Notes under the pieces: model-generated
What the model was told of the DNA's origin: nothing
Database searches by the model: none
What the model saw: the letters and a program-made list of their open reading frames with translations, nothing else
From: a virus
IMG/VR virus record: IMGVR_UViG_3300035670_001173
Location: 1-25,065 of that record
DNA length: 25,065 bases
Reading direction: 5' to 3' (one strand)
Position numbers and translations under genes: made by a program
In this document: one piece after another, positions 1 through 7,800 of the stretch
Position numbering within the stretch: position 1 is the first letter of the stretch
Layout: the number at the start of each line of letters is the position of its first letter

Positions 1-586
1 TGGTACAACCTACCCATACACAATTGATGGGTTCGTTGCACTTGCTGACGGTGCTGCTGGTGGTACTCACTTCGGTACCGCTGCAACCCTAACCACAGCA
101 TCAACATTCTTCACCGCTGCTACCACAGCAGGTCAGGTCAAGAGTGGTTCCGCAATCGCCTTCTTTGAGCAACTTTACAACGCCCTGCCCCGTAAGTTCA
201 AGGCTCGTCGTCAAGAGTTGAAGTTCTACGCTTCTACAAAGAATGTCCAAACCCTTCTAACGGATCTACGCGCAATTGGTTCAGGCGGCGTTCCTGAGGA
301 TATCGCTTCTGGTATCCTTCGTGGCGCACAGCCTCGCGTCGGTGGTCCTGCTGGTATGACAACCTCCATCTTCGGCATTCCCGTGATGGAAGTTCCACTA
401 TACCCAGATCACTACGTTGACCTTACGTTCCCACAGAACAGAATCTGGGGCTTCCAGAGAGATGTTACTGTTCACCGTGAGTTCAAGCCAAAGAAAGACA
501 CCGTGGAATACACAGTTTACGTCCGCATGGGTCTTAACATTGAGGAACTTTCCGCAATGGCTAAGGCAAATGCTGTAACTGGCTGA
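1..586 (+). CDS. Major capsid protein, C-terminal part (5' truncated by window edge)
   Basis: The reading frame is open from base 2 with no start in the window, so this is the last ~194 residues of a longer gene. A TTG at 218 is inside the protein, not its start. The C-terminal part reads as the end of an HK97-fold capsid subunit: a loop with GIPVMEVPLYPDHYVDLT, then FPQNRIWGFQRDVTVHREFK, a basic/acidic strand, VYVRMGLNIEEL and a small helical tail. This order (a native-state strand naming the protein, then a charged strand, then an R-containing strand and alpha tail) is typical of siphophage capsid proteins. Codons are CGT/CGC and C-ending, unlike the AGA/TTA-rich genes that follow, as expected for the most abundant virion protein. 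A hairpin terminator follows at once. Family assignment is inferred from motif style and gene order, not from a search. Confidence 0.8.
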   Translation, partial: GTTYPYTIDGFVALADGAAGGTHFGTAATLTTASTFFTAATTAGQVKSGSAIAFFEQLYNALPRKFKARRQELKFYASTKNVQTLLTDLRAIGSGGVPEDIASGILRGAQPRVGGPAGMTTSIFGIPVMEVPLYPDHYVDLTFPQNRIWGFQRDVTVHREFKPKKDTVEYTVYVRMGLNIEELSAMAKANAVTG

Positions 587-606
587 TAACTTAATAGTTC
601 TTGGTT

Positions 607-632
607 AGGGGGTCGCATTAGCGGCCCCCTTT
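607..632 (+). terminator. Rho-independent terminator after the capsid gene
   Basis: A 10-bp stem (A607 to C616 with G621 to T630, one G-T pair) closes a 4-base ATTA loop. The stem is GC-rich, with five G facing five C, and is followed by a short TTT run. It lies 21 bases after the capsid stop codon. It should separate the highly expressed capsid transcript from the connector genes. Confidence 0.85.
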
Positions 633-650
633 CCATATTCCAAAATATAG

Positions 651-663
651 TAAAATATAAATA
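651..663 (+). promoter_or_regulatory. Candidate promoter before the connector operon
   Basis: Directly after the terminator the sequence is strongly AT-rich and contains TAAAAT at 651-656 and TATAAATA at 656-663. The first resembles a bacterial -10 box. The second is identical to the T4-type late promoter core. No convincing -35 box is seen. The first codon of the next gene is 22 bases further on, which leaves room for a short leader. Its placement between a terminator and a gene block is the main support. Confidence 0.45.
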
Positions 664-685
664 ATTAAATTTCTGGCGGTGCTGA

Positions 686-1597
686 ATGATTGAATATTTA
701 AGACAAGATAATTCACCATTAACAATATCTTATACGGCGAGCGCCTATGCCACTAATGTCTATTTTGAAGCATATGATTTGGACACAGAAGAATTTATTC
801 AAAGCGGCGCGGCAACAACTAGCGGGTCATCAATTTATTCAATAACATTCACTTTAGATGCAGCATCATATGATAGAAATATAAAATTAGAAATAATTAC
901 AACTAGTTCAGTTGGTGCCTATTCAGAGATACAGAATATATCTTTGATTAGACCCTATGCATCCGTAGAAAGAATATTAGAACTTGCAAATATCCCCGCC
1001 ACCGCTTCTGCTAATACTAGTTTACTAACTAAATTAGAGAGAAAAGCGCGATTAAGCCTTAATGCTTATATTGGACATAGTTTTTATAAATTAAAGAAAG
1101 ATTTAACTGTTTACGGAAATAACTTAGACGTTATTAGCGTTCCAGAAAATCTTTATAGAATAGATAAAGTATATGAAGACGATTTACTGGTTTATGAAAG
1201 AGATAATTCTGCGATTCAATTAGAATATCCAATAGAGATTGCAGATTCTCGCACTAGAATCAAAATTGTTAACTCATCTTTAAACAGTAAAGAAATTGCA
1301 GAATCTCCAATATTTTCAGTCTTCTATTATGAAGGCGTATTCAAAAAAGACCATGCTTATAGAATAGATGGTATCTGGGGCTGGGACTATGTTCCTGCAG
1401 ATATTGAGCAGGCGACGGCATTATTGGTAGAAGACTATCTATGCAATGATTTTAATATTAGGAACAAAAATATAGCCGAACTATCCAACGACTCATACGA
1501 TATTAAATATGGCTCAGATTTCGCTACAGGGACAGGAAACCTTGCTGTAGATAACCTTATCGCTCACTACAAAGAGCCTAGATATTTGGTGATTTAA
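686..1597 (+). CDS. Head-tail connector / adaptor protein with an extra N-terminal beta domain
   Basis: Residues ~90-303 look like a gp6/gp15-type head-tail connector: a helical start (PYASVERILELANIP), a mid-part of short strands, and a C-terminal helix (VPADIEQATALLVEDYLC) followed by a segment ending ELSNDSYDIKY. Proteins of this family sit under the portal ring and are the first component added after DNA packaging. Residues 1-89 are a beta-rich segment (SPLTISYTASAYATNVYFEA) that normal 100-170 residue connectors lack; it looks like a small Ig-like or decoration domain. The ATG has only a weak ribosome site (GGCGGT, 5 bases upstream). It is the first gene after a terminator and candidate promoter. 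The call rests on position and fold-type motifs. Confidence 0.6.
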   Translation: MIEYLRQDNSPLTISYTASAYATNVYFEAYDLDTEEFIQSGAATTSGSSIYSITFTLDAASYDRNIKLEIITTSSVGAYSEIQNISLIRPYASVERILELANIPATASANTSLLTKLERKARLSLNAYIGHSFYKLKKDLTVYGNNLDVISVPENLYRIDKVYEDDLLVYERDNSAIQLEYPIEIADSRTRIKIVNSSLNSKEIAESPIFSVFYYEGVFKKDHAYRIDGIWGWDYVPADIEQATALLVEDYLCNDFNIRNKNIAELSNDSYDIKYGSDFATGTGNLAVDNLIAHYKEPRYLVI

Positions 1598-2041
1598 ATG
1601 GCTGGATGTATTAGTTCCACCGCCTATACTATGCAGGCAGATATTTATTCTGCTTCTGTTACTCAGGGTGCAGCGGGAGAAGTAATAAAAACCTGGGTAA
1701 AAGAAGAAACCATCGATTGTTACGCAAGGGGAATCCTTCGTAAAGGTGTTGGCGAAAATTCCACCGCTTTTGAAGTAAATAATTATGTAAATATTCTTAA
1801 TTCTATGGTAAAAATAAGAACTACTAAAGTTATTCCAAGCAATAAAAGGGTGGTTGCTATTCGTAACGATTATGAGGTCGTTTATAAAGAAGGTCAAGAC
1901 CCATCTTCAGCGGGCGGACTTGACGGAGCCACTATTTTTGAACCAAGAGGTAGCACCCCAATCACCAATTTTGATGGCAGTATCATAGAGTATGAAACGG
2001 TATTGATGCGTCAAGAAATTCAACGCATGGATGTATTATAA
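1598..2041 (+). CDS. Head closure (stopper) protein, probable
   Basis: This 147-residue protein starts at the ATG directly touching the preceding stop codon. It is beta-rich, with an early YSASVTQGAAGEVIKTWV strand pair and a charged strand set (VNILNSMVKIRTTKVIPSNK, then VVAIRNDYEVVYKEG), and ends IIEYETVLMRQEIQRMDVL. Size, strand pattern and location after the connector and before an HK97-gp10-like protein match the SPP1 gp16 / HK97 closure class, which plugs the head after packaging. I see no decisive motif, so a general neck protein remains possible. Its stop overlaps the next start by one base (TAATG), so translation is probably coupled. Confidence 0.5.
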   Translation: MAGCISSTAYTMQADIYSASVTQGAAGEVIKTWVKEETIDCYARGILRKGVGENSTAFEVNNYVNILNSMVKIRTTKVIPSNKRVVAIRNDYEVVYKEGQDPSSAGGLDGATIFEPRGSTPITNFDGSIIEYETVLMRQEIQRMDVL

Positions 2042-2745
2042 TGGCTATAAAAGTTTTTAATACTGGGAAGTTTTCTGAAAAAGTTATAGCATTATCTACT
2101 TACGACAGTACTGTTTTGAACAGCCTATATTTAAATCCACTTAATGCTCAAAAGATTAATCGTGGGGCAGCCATCCTTATTAAAAACTATTTTGACGAGT
2201 ACATGGACGCAAGGGCAAAACAGGCGCACTCGTCCTATCATCACGTTTACGAGTTTGATAATACTGGTAATAGAAATGCAAGATTATTTAAGGCTAATAT
2301 TAATAGCACTCCAGATGGAAGCGCCATGATAAGTTATTCATTCATTCCTGCAAAAGTGCCTAATAGAGAAGGTTATTCATTTCCGAATAAAGCGGAAGTA
2401 ATGGAGGCGGGAAATCCAATAACCATTACTCCTAAAAAATCAGAATATCTTCAATTTATGTTAGAAGATGGAAAATTTGTTAAGAGCAAGCAAGTTGTTG
2501 TAAATAATCCTGGCGGATCAGAGGTGGCAAAAAGTTTCGAAACTACCTTCAATAGATTTATGATGAGTCAGGCCTACGCAGTTCTAACTCAATCAAAATA
2601 CTATCAAAGAATCGAAGACGCTATGGTTGTTAAGAGAAAATTAATGATTCCCCGAATTAATTCAGGGCTAGTTTCAGAGGCTGCTCGTCGTGCTAAAATG
2701 GATGCAGATGAAATAACTGGAGGGTTAGGGGCTTTCTATGCCTAG
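2041..2745 (+). CDS. HK97 gp10-like neck / tail-completion protein, probable
   Basis: At 234 residues it is longer than the usual 110-150 residue gp10-like neck protein. The N-terminal helix carries NAQKINRGAAILIKNYFDEY, the region where this family has its helix of basic and small residues. The later VVNNPGGSEVAKSFETTFNR followed by a long helix matches the family's NPGG..fl..A helix end. A basic C-terminal tail (KRKLMIPRINSGLVSEAARR) ends the protein. Position between head closure and tail terminator agrees. The start overlaps the previous stop by one base and the end overlaps the next gene by eight bases. Function is inferred from context and a few motifs. Confidence 0.5.
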   Translation: MAIKVFNTGKFSEKVIALSTYDSTVLNSLYLNPLNAQKINRGAAILIKNYFDEYMDARAKQAHSSYHHVYEFDNTGNRNARLFKANINSTPDGSAMISYSFIPAKVPNREGYSFPNKAEVMEAGNPITITPKKSEYLQFMLEDGKFVKSKQVVVNNPGGSEVAKSFETTFNRFMMSQAYAVLTQSKYYQRIEDAMVVKRKLMIPRINSGLVSEAARRAKMDADEITGGLGAFYA

Positions 2746-3232
2746 TTACACAGAACTTCCGATAGTTCTAATAAATCATTATTTGTGGGATCTAGCCAAA
2801 GGAAATATTCCTGGGCAACCTGCTGTAGCAAGTGCTGTTTGGGATACAGGCGCATACACATTTACTCCATTTTATCCAGTTAGTGAAAATCTTGCGCCAG
2901 ATTCAGGTCCAATTCCTTACATATTGTATGATTACATATTTTTGCCAAAGCCAGGAACATTTTGGCCTATGCAAAAAGAGGAAGCGGATTATATCATTGT
3001 TGGCGACCTTCCTCAAATTTATTATATAAAAAACTACATTGTAGAAGCGTTAGAAAAATTTGATGAAAGTGCGAGGGAGGTTAATAACTATCTAATGACA
3101 TCCTCAGTATCCACTAATTTTAAATATATTACCGTAGACCAAGAGAACTACATTGCTGACGAAAAAAGAATAGATAGTTTCGCCCCTAAATTTATTACAT
3201 GTCTAAAATTAACTTATGAGTATACCAAATAA
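2738..3232 (+). CDS. Tail terminator protein, probable
   Basis: A 164-residue alpha/beta protein lying just before the tail tube gene, where siphophages place the gpU/gp17-type tail terminator that caps the finished tube and joins it to the head. Visible elements are an N-terminal helix (PIVLINHYLWDLAKGN), strand segments around PIPYILYDYIFLP and DYIIVGDLPQIYYIKNYIVE, a helix containing EKFDESAREVNNYL, and a final strand FITCLKLTYEYTK. The FDxSAxxVN helix is typical of terminator folds. Ribosome-site candidates GGAGGG and TAGGGG precede the ATG inside the end of the upstream gene. There is no sheath gene after it, which argues against a contractile tail. Confidence 0.5.
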   Translation: MPSYTELPIVLINHYLWDLAKGNIPGQPAVASAVWDTGAYTFTPFYPVSENLAPDSGPIPYILYDYIFLPKPGTFWPMQKEEADYIIVGDLPQIYYIKNYIVEALEKFDESAREVNNYLMTSSVSTNFKYITVDQENYIADEKRIDSFAPKFITCLKLTYEYTK

Positions 3233-3242
3233 ATCTAGATAT

Positions 3243-3300
3243 GATAATATATCTATGAGGAAGCGTAATACAATATCGCTTCAAGGAGGTGAAAAAATAA
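3243..3300 (+). promoter_or_regulatory. Tail-tube leader: -10-like box, hairpin, full-length Shine-Dalgarno
   Basis: The 68-base gap before the tail tube gene contains GATAAT at 3243-3248 as a possible -10 box. A perfect 6-bp hairpin GAAGCG/CGCTTC (3260-3265 with 3277-3282, 11-base loop) comes next, and AAGGAGGTGA at 3283-3292 follows directly. The last is a complete complement of the conserved 3' end of 16S rRNA, with 8 bases to the ATG. The hairpin ends one base pair from the ribosome site, a layout that can protect the 5' end of a message and keep the site single-stranded. It fits a gene that must be made in very large amounts. Confidence 0.6.
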
Positions 3301-4068
3301 ATGGCCAGAGACTTTAATGCAAAGAATATTATTACAGGCGCAGCAACCGTATATGTCGGCAAGAATGGTGTAGAGAACAATAAGATCAATGTTTCATCTT
3401 CTACCGCAACCGCCCAGGACCCAGGTAACGTTACCACAGTTACTGATGGTGATTGGTACCACTTAGGTTACACAATGGAGGGTGTCACACTCAACATTGA
3501 GCCAACCTTCAATGACGTTATGGTTGACCAGTTGCTTGACACAGCAAGACTCTTCAAGACTCAGCAAAGAGTTACTGTCGCTACATCACTTACAGAGGCT
3601 ACGCTAGAAAACCTTTATGTTGCTATTGGTGGCGCTGGTGGTGCAACTGGTGACTTCCAGACCGCATCAGCAGGTGCATCTTACAACCAAATTACAGCAG
3701 CAGACAGTTCTGCAAGCGCACTAGGCGCAGCAGGCGCTAGCGCAGTATATGTTAGTGGTTCAGCCACAGCACAGGTACAGAACCTCCTTCACCTTAACGG
3801 TGGTTCACTTGGTATCGCTCCCGTGGAGCGCTCCATGTGCTTCGTTGGTTCTGCTCCCACCTCAGTCGCTGAATCTGGTGGTGCAGGCAAGAAGGCAGAA
3901 AGAATCTACATGGTTTACCGCGCTGTTTCTGTTGAAGCAGTTGGCGTCGGCGTTCGTCGTGACGATGCTACCGTATTCCCTGTTAACTTCCGCGTTCTAC
4001 CCTCTACCTCTAACGAGGCTCCTGATGGCAACGCCGCATACGGAAAGATTGTTGACAGACTGTTCTAA
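3301..4068 (+). CDS. Major tail tube protein
   Basis: A 255-residue protein immediately before the tail chaperones and tape measure, the standard place for the tube subunit. The N-terminal part has GAATVYVGKNGVEN and WYHLGYTMEGVTLNIEPTFN, a strand-turn-strand set with a 'this domain is measured against a reference value' layout typical of tube subunits (GAxxVYVG..., DW..lGyt.eGv...). The middle (residues ~110-180) is rich in Ala, Gly and Ser, as in an exposed loop or decoration part. The end, VGVRRDDATVFPVNFRVLPS, gives the last strands. Codon use is C-ending with CGT/CGC arginine, like the capsid gene. It has its own leader with a full Shine-Dalgarno and its own terminator, consistent with hundreds of copies per virion. 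Confidence 0.8.
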   Translation: MARDFNAKNIITGAATVYVGKNGVENNKINVSSSTATAQDPGNVTTVTDGDWYHLGYTMEGVTLNIEPTFNDVMVDQLLDTARLFKTQQRVTVATSLTEATLENLYVAIGGAGGATGDFQTASAGASYNQITAADSSASALGAAGASAVYVSGSATAQVQNLLHLNGGSLGIAPVERSMCFVGSAPTSVAESGGAGKKAERIYMVYRAVSVEAVGVGVRRDDATVFPVNFRVLPSTSNEAPDGNAAYGKIVDRLF

Positions 4069-4084
4069 TAATTCAATAAGGTTT

Positions 4085-4121
4085 ATGATAGGGACGCAGC
4101 ATTTTGCTGCGTCTTTATCAT
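4085..4121 (+). terminator. Rho-independent terminator after the tail tube gene
   Basis: A perfect 9-bp stem GACGCAGCA/TGCTGCGTC (4093-4101 with 4105-4113) closes a three-base TTT loop. Pairing extends outward through two G-T pairs and six more A-T/G-C pairs to 4085 and 4121, for 17 pairs in all. A TTTAT run follows the core stem. It lies 17 bases past the stop codon. Confidence 0.85.
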
Positions 4122-4129
4122 TTATACGG

Positions 4130-4135
4130 TATAAT
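4130..4135 (+). promoter_or_regulatory. Candidate -10 box for the chaperone / tape measure transcript
   Basis: TATAAT stands at 4130-4135, 26 bases before the chaperone ATG and right after the terminator. The place for a -35 box at normal spacing lies inside the terminator stem (around 4107-4112) and shows no TTGACA-like match. Initiation would therefore need an activator, a phage sigma factor, or only a strong -10. Confidence 0.5.
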
Positions 4136-4161
4136 ATTGCTAAACAACGAAAGGATATTTC

Positions 4162-4497
4162 ATGGCAACTAAGGTCTACGAAACTATAGAATTAGAACTT
4201 CTTGATGGTCGCACCATTACAGTAAAACCTCTTAACCTTAAAAACCTCCGTGAGGTTATGAAAGAGTGGCAGAAGGCTTCAGAGGTTCAGAATGAGGACG
4301 AGTTCCTTGATGTTCTCATCAAATGTACATCAATTGCTTTCCGCCAGTTTGCTCCAGATCTAGCAGAAACGACAGAAGAACTTGAAGAAGCAGTAGATCT
4401 TCAGACCATGTATAAGATTCTTGAAGTAGCCGCTGATATCAAGTTGAATGACCCAAACCTAGTGGCGACGGCTCAGGAACTCGCTGGGAGGATCTAG
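4162..4497 (+). CDS. Tail assembly chaperone (gpG-like)
   Basis: This 111-residue protein is the short product of a G/G-T chaperone pair. It starts with a beta-rich part (ELELLDGRTITVKPLNLKNL) and continues with acidic helices (ASEVQNEDEFLDVLIKCTS and LAETTEELEEAVDLQTMYKI). This resembles the Mu-gp41/lambda-gpG class that binds the tape measure protein during tail assembly. The ATG has AAAGGA six bases upstream. The slippery heptamer lies 12 codons before its stop, so most ribosomes end here and a minority make the longer fusion. Placement between tube and tape measure genes is the conserved one. Confidence 0.8.
   Translation: MATKVYETIELELLDGRTITVKPLNLKNLREVMKEWQKASEVQNEDEFLDVLIKCTSIAFRQFAPDLAETTEELEEAVDLQTMYKILEVAADIKLNDPNLVATAQELAGRI
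4452..4458 (+). promoter_or_regulatory. -1 programmed ribosomal frameshift site, C CCA AAC
   Basis: The heptamer CCCAAAC sits in the zero frame as C CCA AAC, an exact X XXY YYZ pattern. Slipping one base back lets both tRNAs re-pair with CCC AAA. The -1 frame has a TGA at 4449-4451, immediately upstream, and is then open through 4838. So the shift must happen after that TGA and before the zero-frame TAG at 4495, and the heptamer is the only fitting site there. A weak 5-bp hairpin (4464-4468 with 4481-4485) lies five bases downstream and could act as stimulator. Confidence 0.85.
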
Positions 4498-4841
4498 ACC
4501 TCGCTTCCATGCTTGGAGAGGTCTTTCTCCTGGGACATTGGAAAGACTACGAGGAACTTGAATCGTCGCTATCTATGCCAGAACTTGCTGCCACATTAAA
4601 AGCAATCTATGAGGCAGAAAGAAGAAGACAGAAGTTTATGGCCGCTCTTCAGGGCATAGACATAGACGAAAATTCTGAAGAACCAGAGGAGGAATCCCGA
4701 ATTCCTAGTGTAGAAGAAATTCAGGCTAGGGCAGTCGCTAGACTGACTGGTGATAAAAACATGGCTGGAGCAATTGAACAGGGTCTTACCCCAGAAATGG
4801 GAGTTATATATGAATTAGCGGAGGGAACTGAACTTGGCTAA
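4458..4841 (+). CDS. Frameshift extension of the tail assembly chaperone (T part of gpG-T)
   Basis: This frame is reached from the upstream chaperone by -1 slippage at 4452-4458, giving a fusion of 99 + 127 = 226 residues. After the shift the frame reads PSGDGSGTRWEDLDLASMLG and so on; W-E-D-L-x-L-A is a typical start of the T part. The rest is acidic and helical (HWKDYEELESSLSMPELA, YEAERRRQKFMAALQGI) and ends in GTELG. An internal ATG at 4509 exists but has no clear ribosome site, so independent translation is unlikely. The end overlaps the tape measure start by eight bases. The fusion is expected at a few per cent of the short form and to bridge tape measure and tube subunits. Confidence 0.8.
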   Translation, partial: PSGDGSGTRWEDLDLASMLGEVFLLGHWKDYEELESSLSMPELAATLKAIYEAERRRQKFMAALQGIDIDENSEEPEEESRIPSVEEIQARAVARLTGDKNMAGAIEQGLTPEMGVIYELAEGTELG

Positions 4842-7800
4842 TATTCACTCCACAATTACTTATAATGCTAATCTTTCTGCCGCACAAGCGCAGATTAAGG
4901 CTCTTACTGCTCAAATTGGTACACTAACCGCTGCCTTTAACACTCTTGATAAATCCGCTCTTACTGCTCAAAGAAGTCTTGCTGCAACATTTGCAGCAGG
5001 AGTTGGGCAGACGGGCGGATTTACCACATCTACAGTAAAAGCAACAAGTGCAGTAGAAACTTTTGGCAAACAACTTGCGGCTAATCGCCTTACGATGCGT
5101 GAATATTTCCGCGAGGCGATTACTGGGTACACTCGCCAGAACAGTATGATGCGTCGTCTTGCTGAACAGCAGGTAAGATATCAGCAATCCATTGCTGTTC
5201 CTGTCGGCGGCGGACAGGCAATGATGATGACTCCTCAGAGTATTAATCTTGCCAGCAATGCAGCCGCACTTGCTTCACAAAGATTTGCGGTTTTTAATCA
5301 ATTAATGAATAGCGGAGCCACCGCCATGCTTAACTGGGGTAAAAATACCCAATGGGCTGGCCGACAGTTGATGGTGGGCTTTACTGTTCCGCTCATGCTT
5401 TTTACTGCAGTTGCCTCTAAGCAATTCCGAGAACTTGATAAAGAATTAACTAGATTCCAGAAGGTTTATGGCGCTGATCTTGGTAATGCTATTAGCGACT
5501 CTACTGAGCGTATGCGTGAGCAGGTCAAACAATTAGCCTACGATATTTCAAGCACCTATGGGGTGGCTGCTAAAGACACCGCTGCCTTGGCTGCAGATAT
5601 TGCTGCTACTGGTAGAGAAGGAGAAGAATTAATATCTAGTGTGCAGCAAACTACAAGATTGGCAGTTCTTGGTGAAGTAGATAGACAGGAAGCAATGAAG
5701 GCAACGCTCTCATTGCAATCAGCATTCAGGATGAATACTAATGAACTTGCCGAGTCTATTAACTTCTTAAACGCTGTTGAAAACCAAACTTCTGCAACTC
5801 TAGAAGATCTTGCCACAGCAATTCCTAAGGTTGGGCCTGTTGTTAGAAGTCTTGGCGGTGACGTAAAAGATCTTGCCACCCTTCTTGTTGCCATGCGTGA
5901 AGGTGGTATTCCTGCAGCAGAAGCAGCCAACGCATTAAAATCTGGTCTTTCTGCTCTTATTAACCCAACCAAGCAAGCATCAGATGTCGCTAGACAATTC
6001 GGAATTGACTTAGTTGGAATTGTTGAAGCAAATAAGGGTCAATTAATGCCCACCATTTATGCTATGCAAGAAGCGTTAGGTGGCCTAGATAGTTTTGGAA
6101 GATCAAGAGTTATTGAGCAAATTTTTGGTAGATACCAGTTTGCGAGAATTACGGCTCTATTCGACAATATTGGGCGGGCAGGGTCACAGACCCAATCTGT
6201 TGTAGAACTAGCCTCTAAGTCATCGGCAGAATTAGCCAAGGTCGCAAACGACGAACTCAGGACCCTTACAGAATCTACTGCTATGAGATTCCAAAGAACC
6301 ATGGAAGATTTAAAGAACGCTATCATGCCAATAGGTCAGACATTGACAGAAACTTTGATACCTATCTTTGAGTTTATTGGTAGTGGAATGAAGACTTTGA
6401 CCTCATTCTTCCAGTCACTTCCTGGTCCAGTAAAAGATTTTGCTAAGTATGGTGTAGCAATTGCCGCTCTTGCAGGTCCTATTATTATGATGGTTGGTCT
6501 TTTTGGCAATCTTATTGCTAATGGCATTAAATTCGGCATGATGATGACAAGGCTGGGTGCAAGAATTGCTGGGGTTAGAATAGAGAAATTTGAACTTCTT
6601 AATCAAGATGTTATGGCTGCCAAACTTGGTGTCGATGGTTTAACGAAATCGTTTGATACACAAGAGGTCGCATTAAGGAGATTGACTGGTGTTTTAAGTT
6701 CATATGAACAGTCTTTAAGAAGACTCACTACCGCTAACCCCGCACTATTTATTCCTGGCGCTTTGCCAGCCGCCAGAGGACAAGTTCCTATTCGTCGTCA
6801 AGCGGGGTCAACTAGGCCAGAGTTTGTTCCAGGATCTGGGCGCGGAGATAAAATTCCTGCCATGCTTGAGCCTGGTGAATTCATTGTTAATCGTTCAGCA
6901 ACAGAAAAATATGCGCCAGTTTTAATGGCGATGAATCGCGGTAATTTACCAGGATTCCAAGAGGGTGGATCTCCAGATAATAGGCATAGACAAGCAGCAC
7001 TTAAGTCAGATGTTTTTGTGCTTAGAGGATTAGGTGCAAATATTAGTAATCCTGCTGGACTTGCAGGAATTATGTCTATTAGTGCAAAAAGTATTGCAGA
7101 TGTTTCCACATTATATGTTAAAGAAATAGCCGCCGCTGCTGGAACAACTGTTAGTGCAATTAATAGAGAAGTTTCTGCATGGAAACAACAAAACGCCCCA
7201 TTACTTAAACAATTTAATAAAGATCTTGCTGTTGCAATTAGAACAAATAATTTGCCAATGCAGCAAGAATTAATTAGAAAAATAAACGATAAATTTATAG
7301 CGGACATGCGTGCTTCTGGTGGTCCAGTATCACAGTTTGCGGCACAGGCTAAAATAATGTTCCCAGAATTAGCACAAGACCTTTTGCAAACTCAATCAAT
7401 AATTGAAAAGACCAAATTAAATCTAAATAATGCTGAAGATGCTACGGAATTCTATGCCAAAAATATGGAAAAAACTGCTCTTCTTTCTAGGATGGCTACG
7501 CCCGGTCCATATAAGGCCCCAGCAGTAGCCGCAGCAGGAGTTCTTCCTATGCTTTCAGGGGCAACGCCAGCCGCATACATGTCTAAATATGGAATTCCCG
7601 CACAATTTTTAGATCCAAGAATTAGGGGTACTGGAGGGGAAGCAAGTTCTTATGGTATAAGAAGTGCTGCTGGAAGATTAGCCTTGCTTAGAGCAGGATC
7701 TTCAGCAGAACATGTGTCAAAAACTGTAGTACAAATTGAAACTTACGGTGAGCAGGTAGCAGAACGCTTGACTAAAGCCATGGCAGATGGTCAGGCCAAG

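Noticed and set aside
218-586. Separate small gene starting at TTG 218
   Set aside because: The same frame is open upstream to the window edge with continuous protein-like sequence, so this is the end of the capsid gene.
2144-2329. Small plus-strand open frame inside the neck gene
   Set aside because: It lies wholly within a well-supported gene in another frame and has no ribosome site or protein-like composition.
4486-4492. GGGAGGA as an alternative slippery site
   Set aside because: It is not in X XXY YYZ phase with the zero frame, and C CCA AAC upstream fits exactly.
4509-4841. Independent gene from ATG 4509
   Set aside because: There is no clear ribosome site. The frame is open from 4452, right at a perfect slippery heptamer, as in G/G-T chaperone pairs.
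6798-7307. Long minus-strand open frame opposite the tape measure gene
   Set aside because: It is a shadow of the coding strand with no ribosome site and no recognisable protein features. The same holds for minus-strand frames at 1514-1897, 5556-5972, 8648-8929 and 20061-20342.
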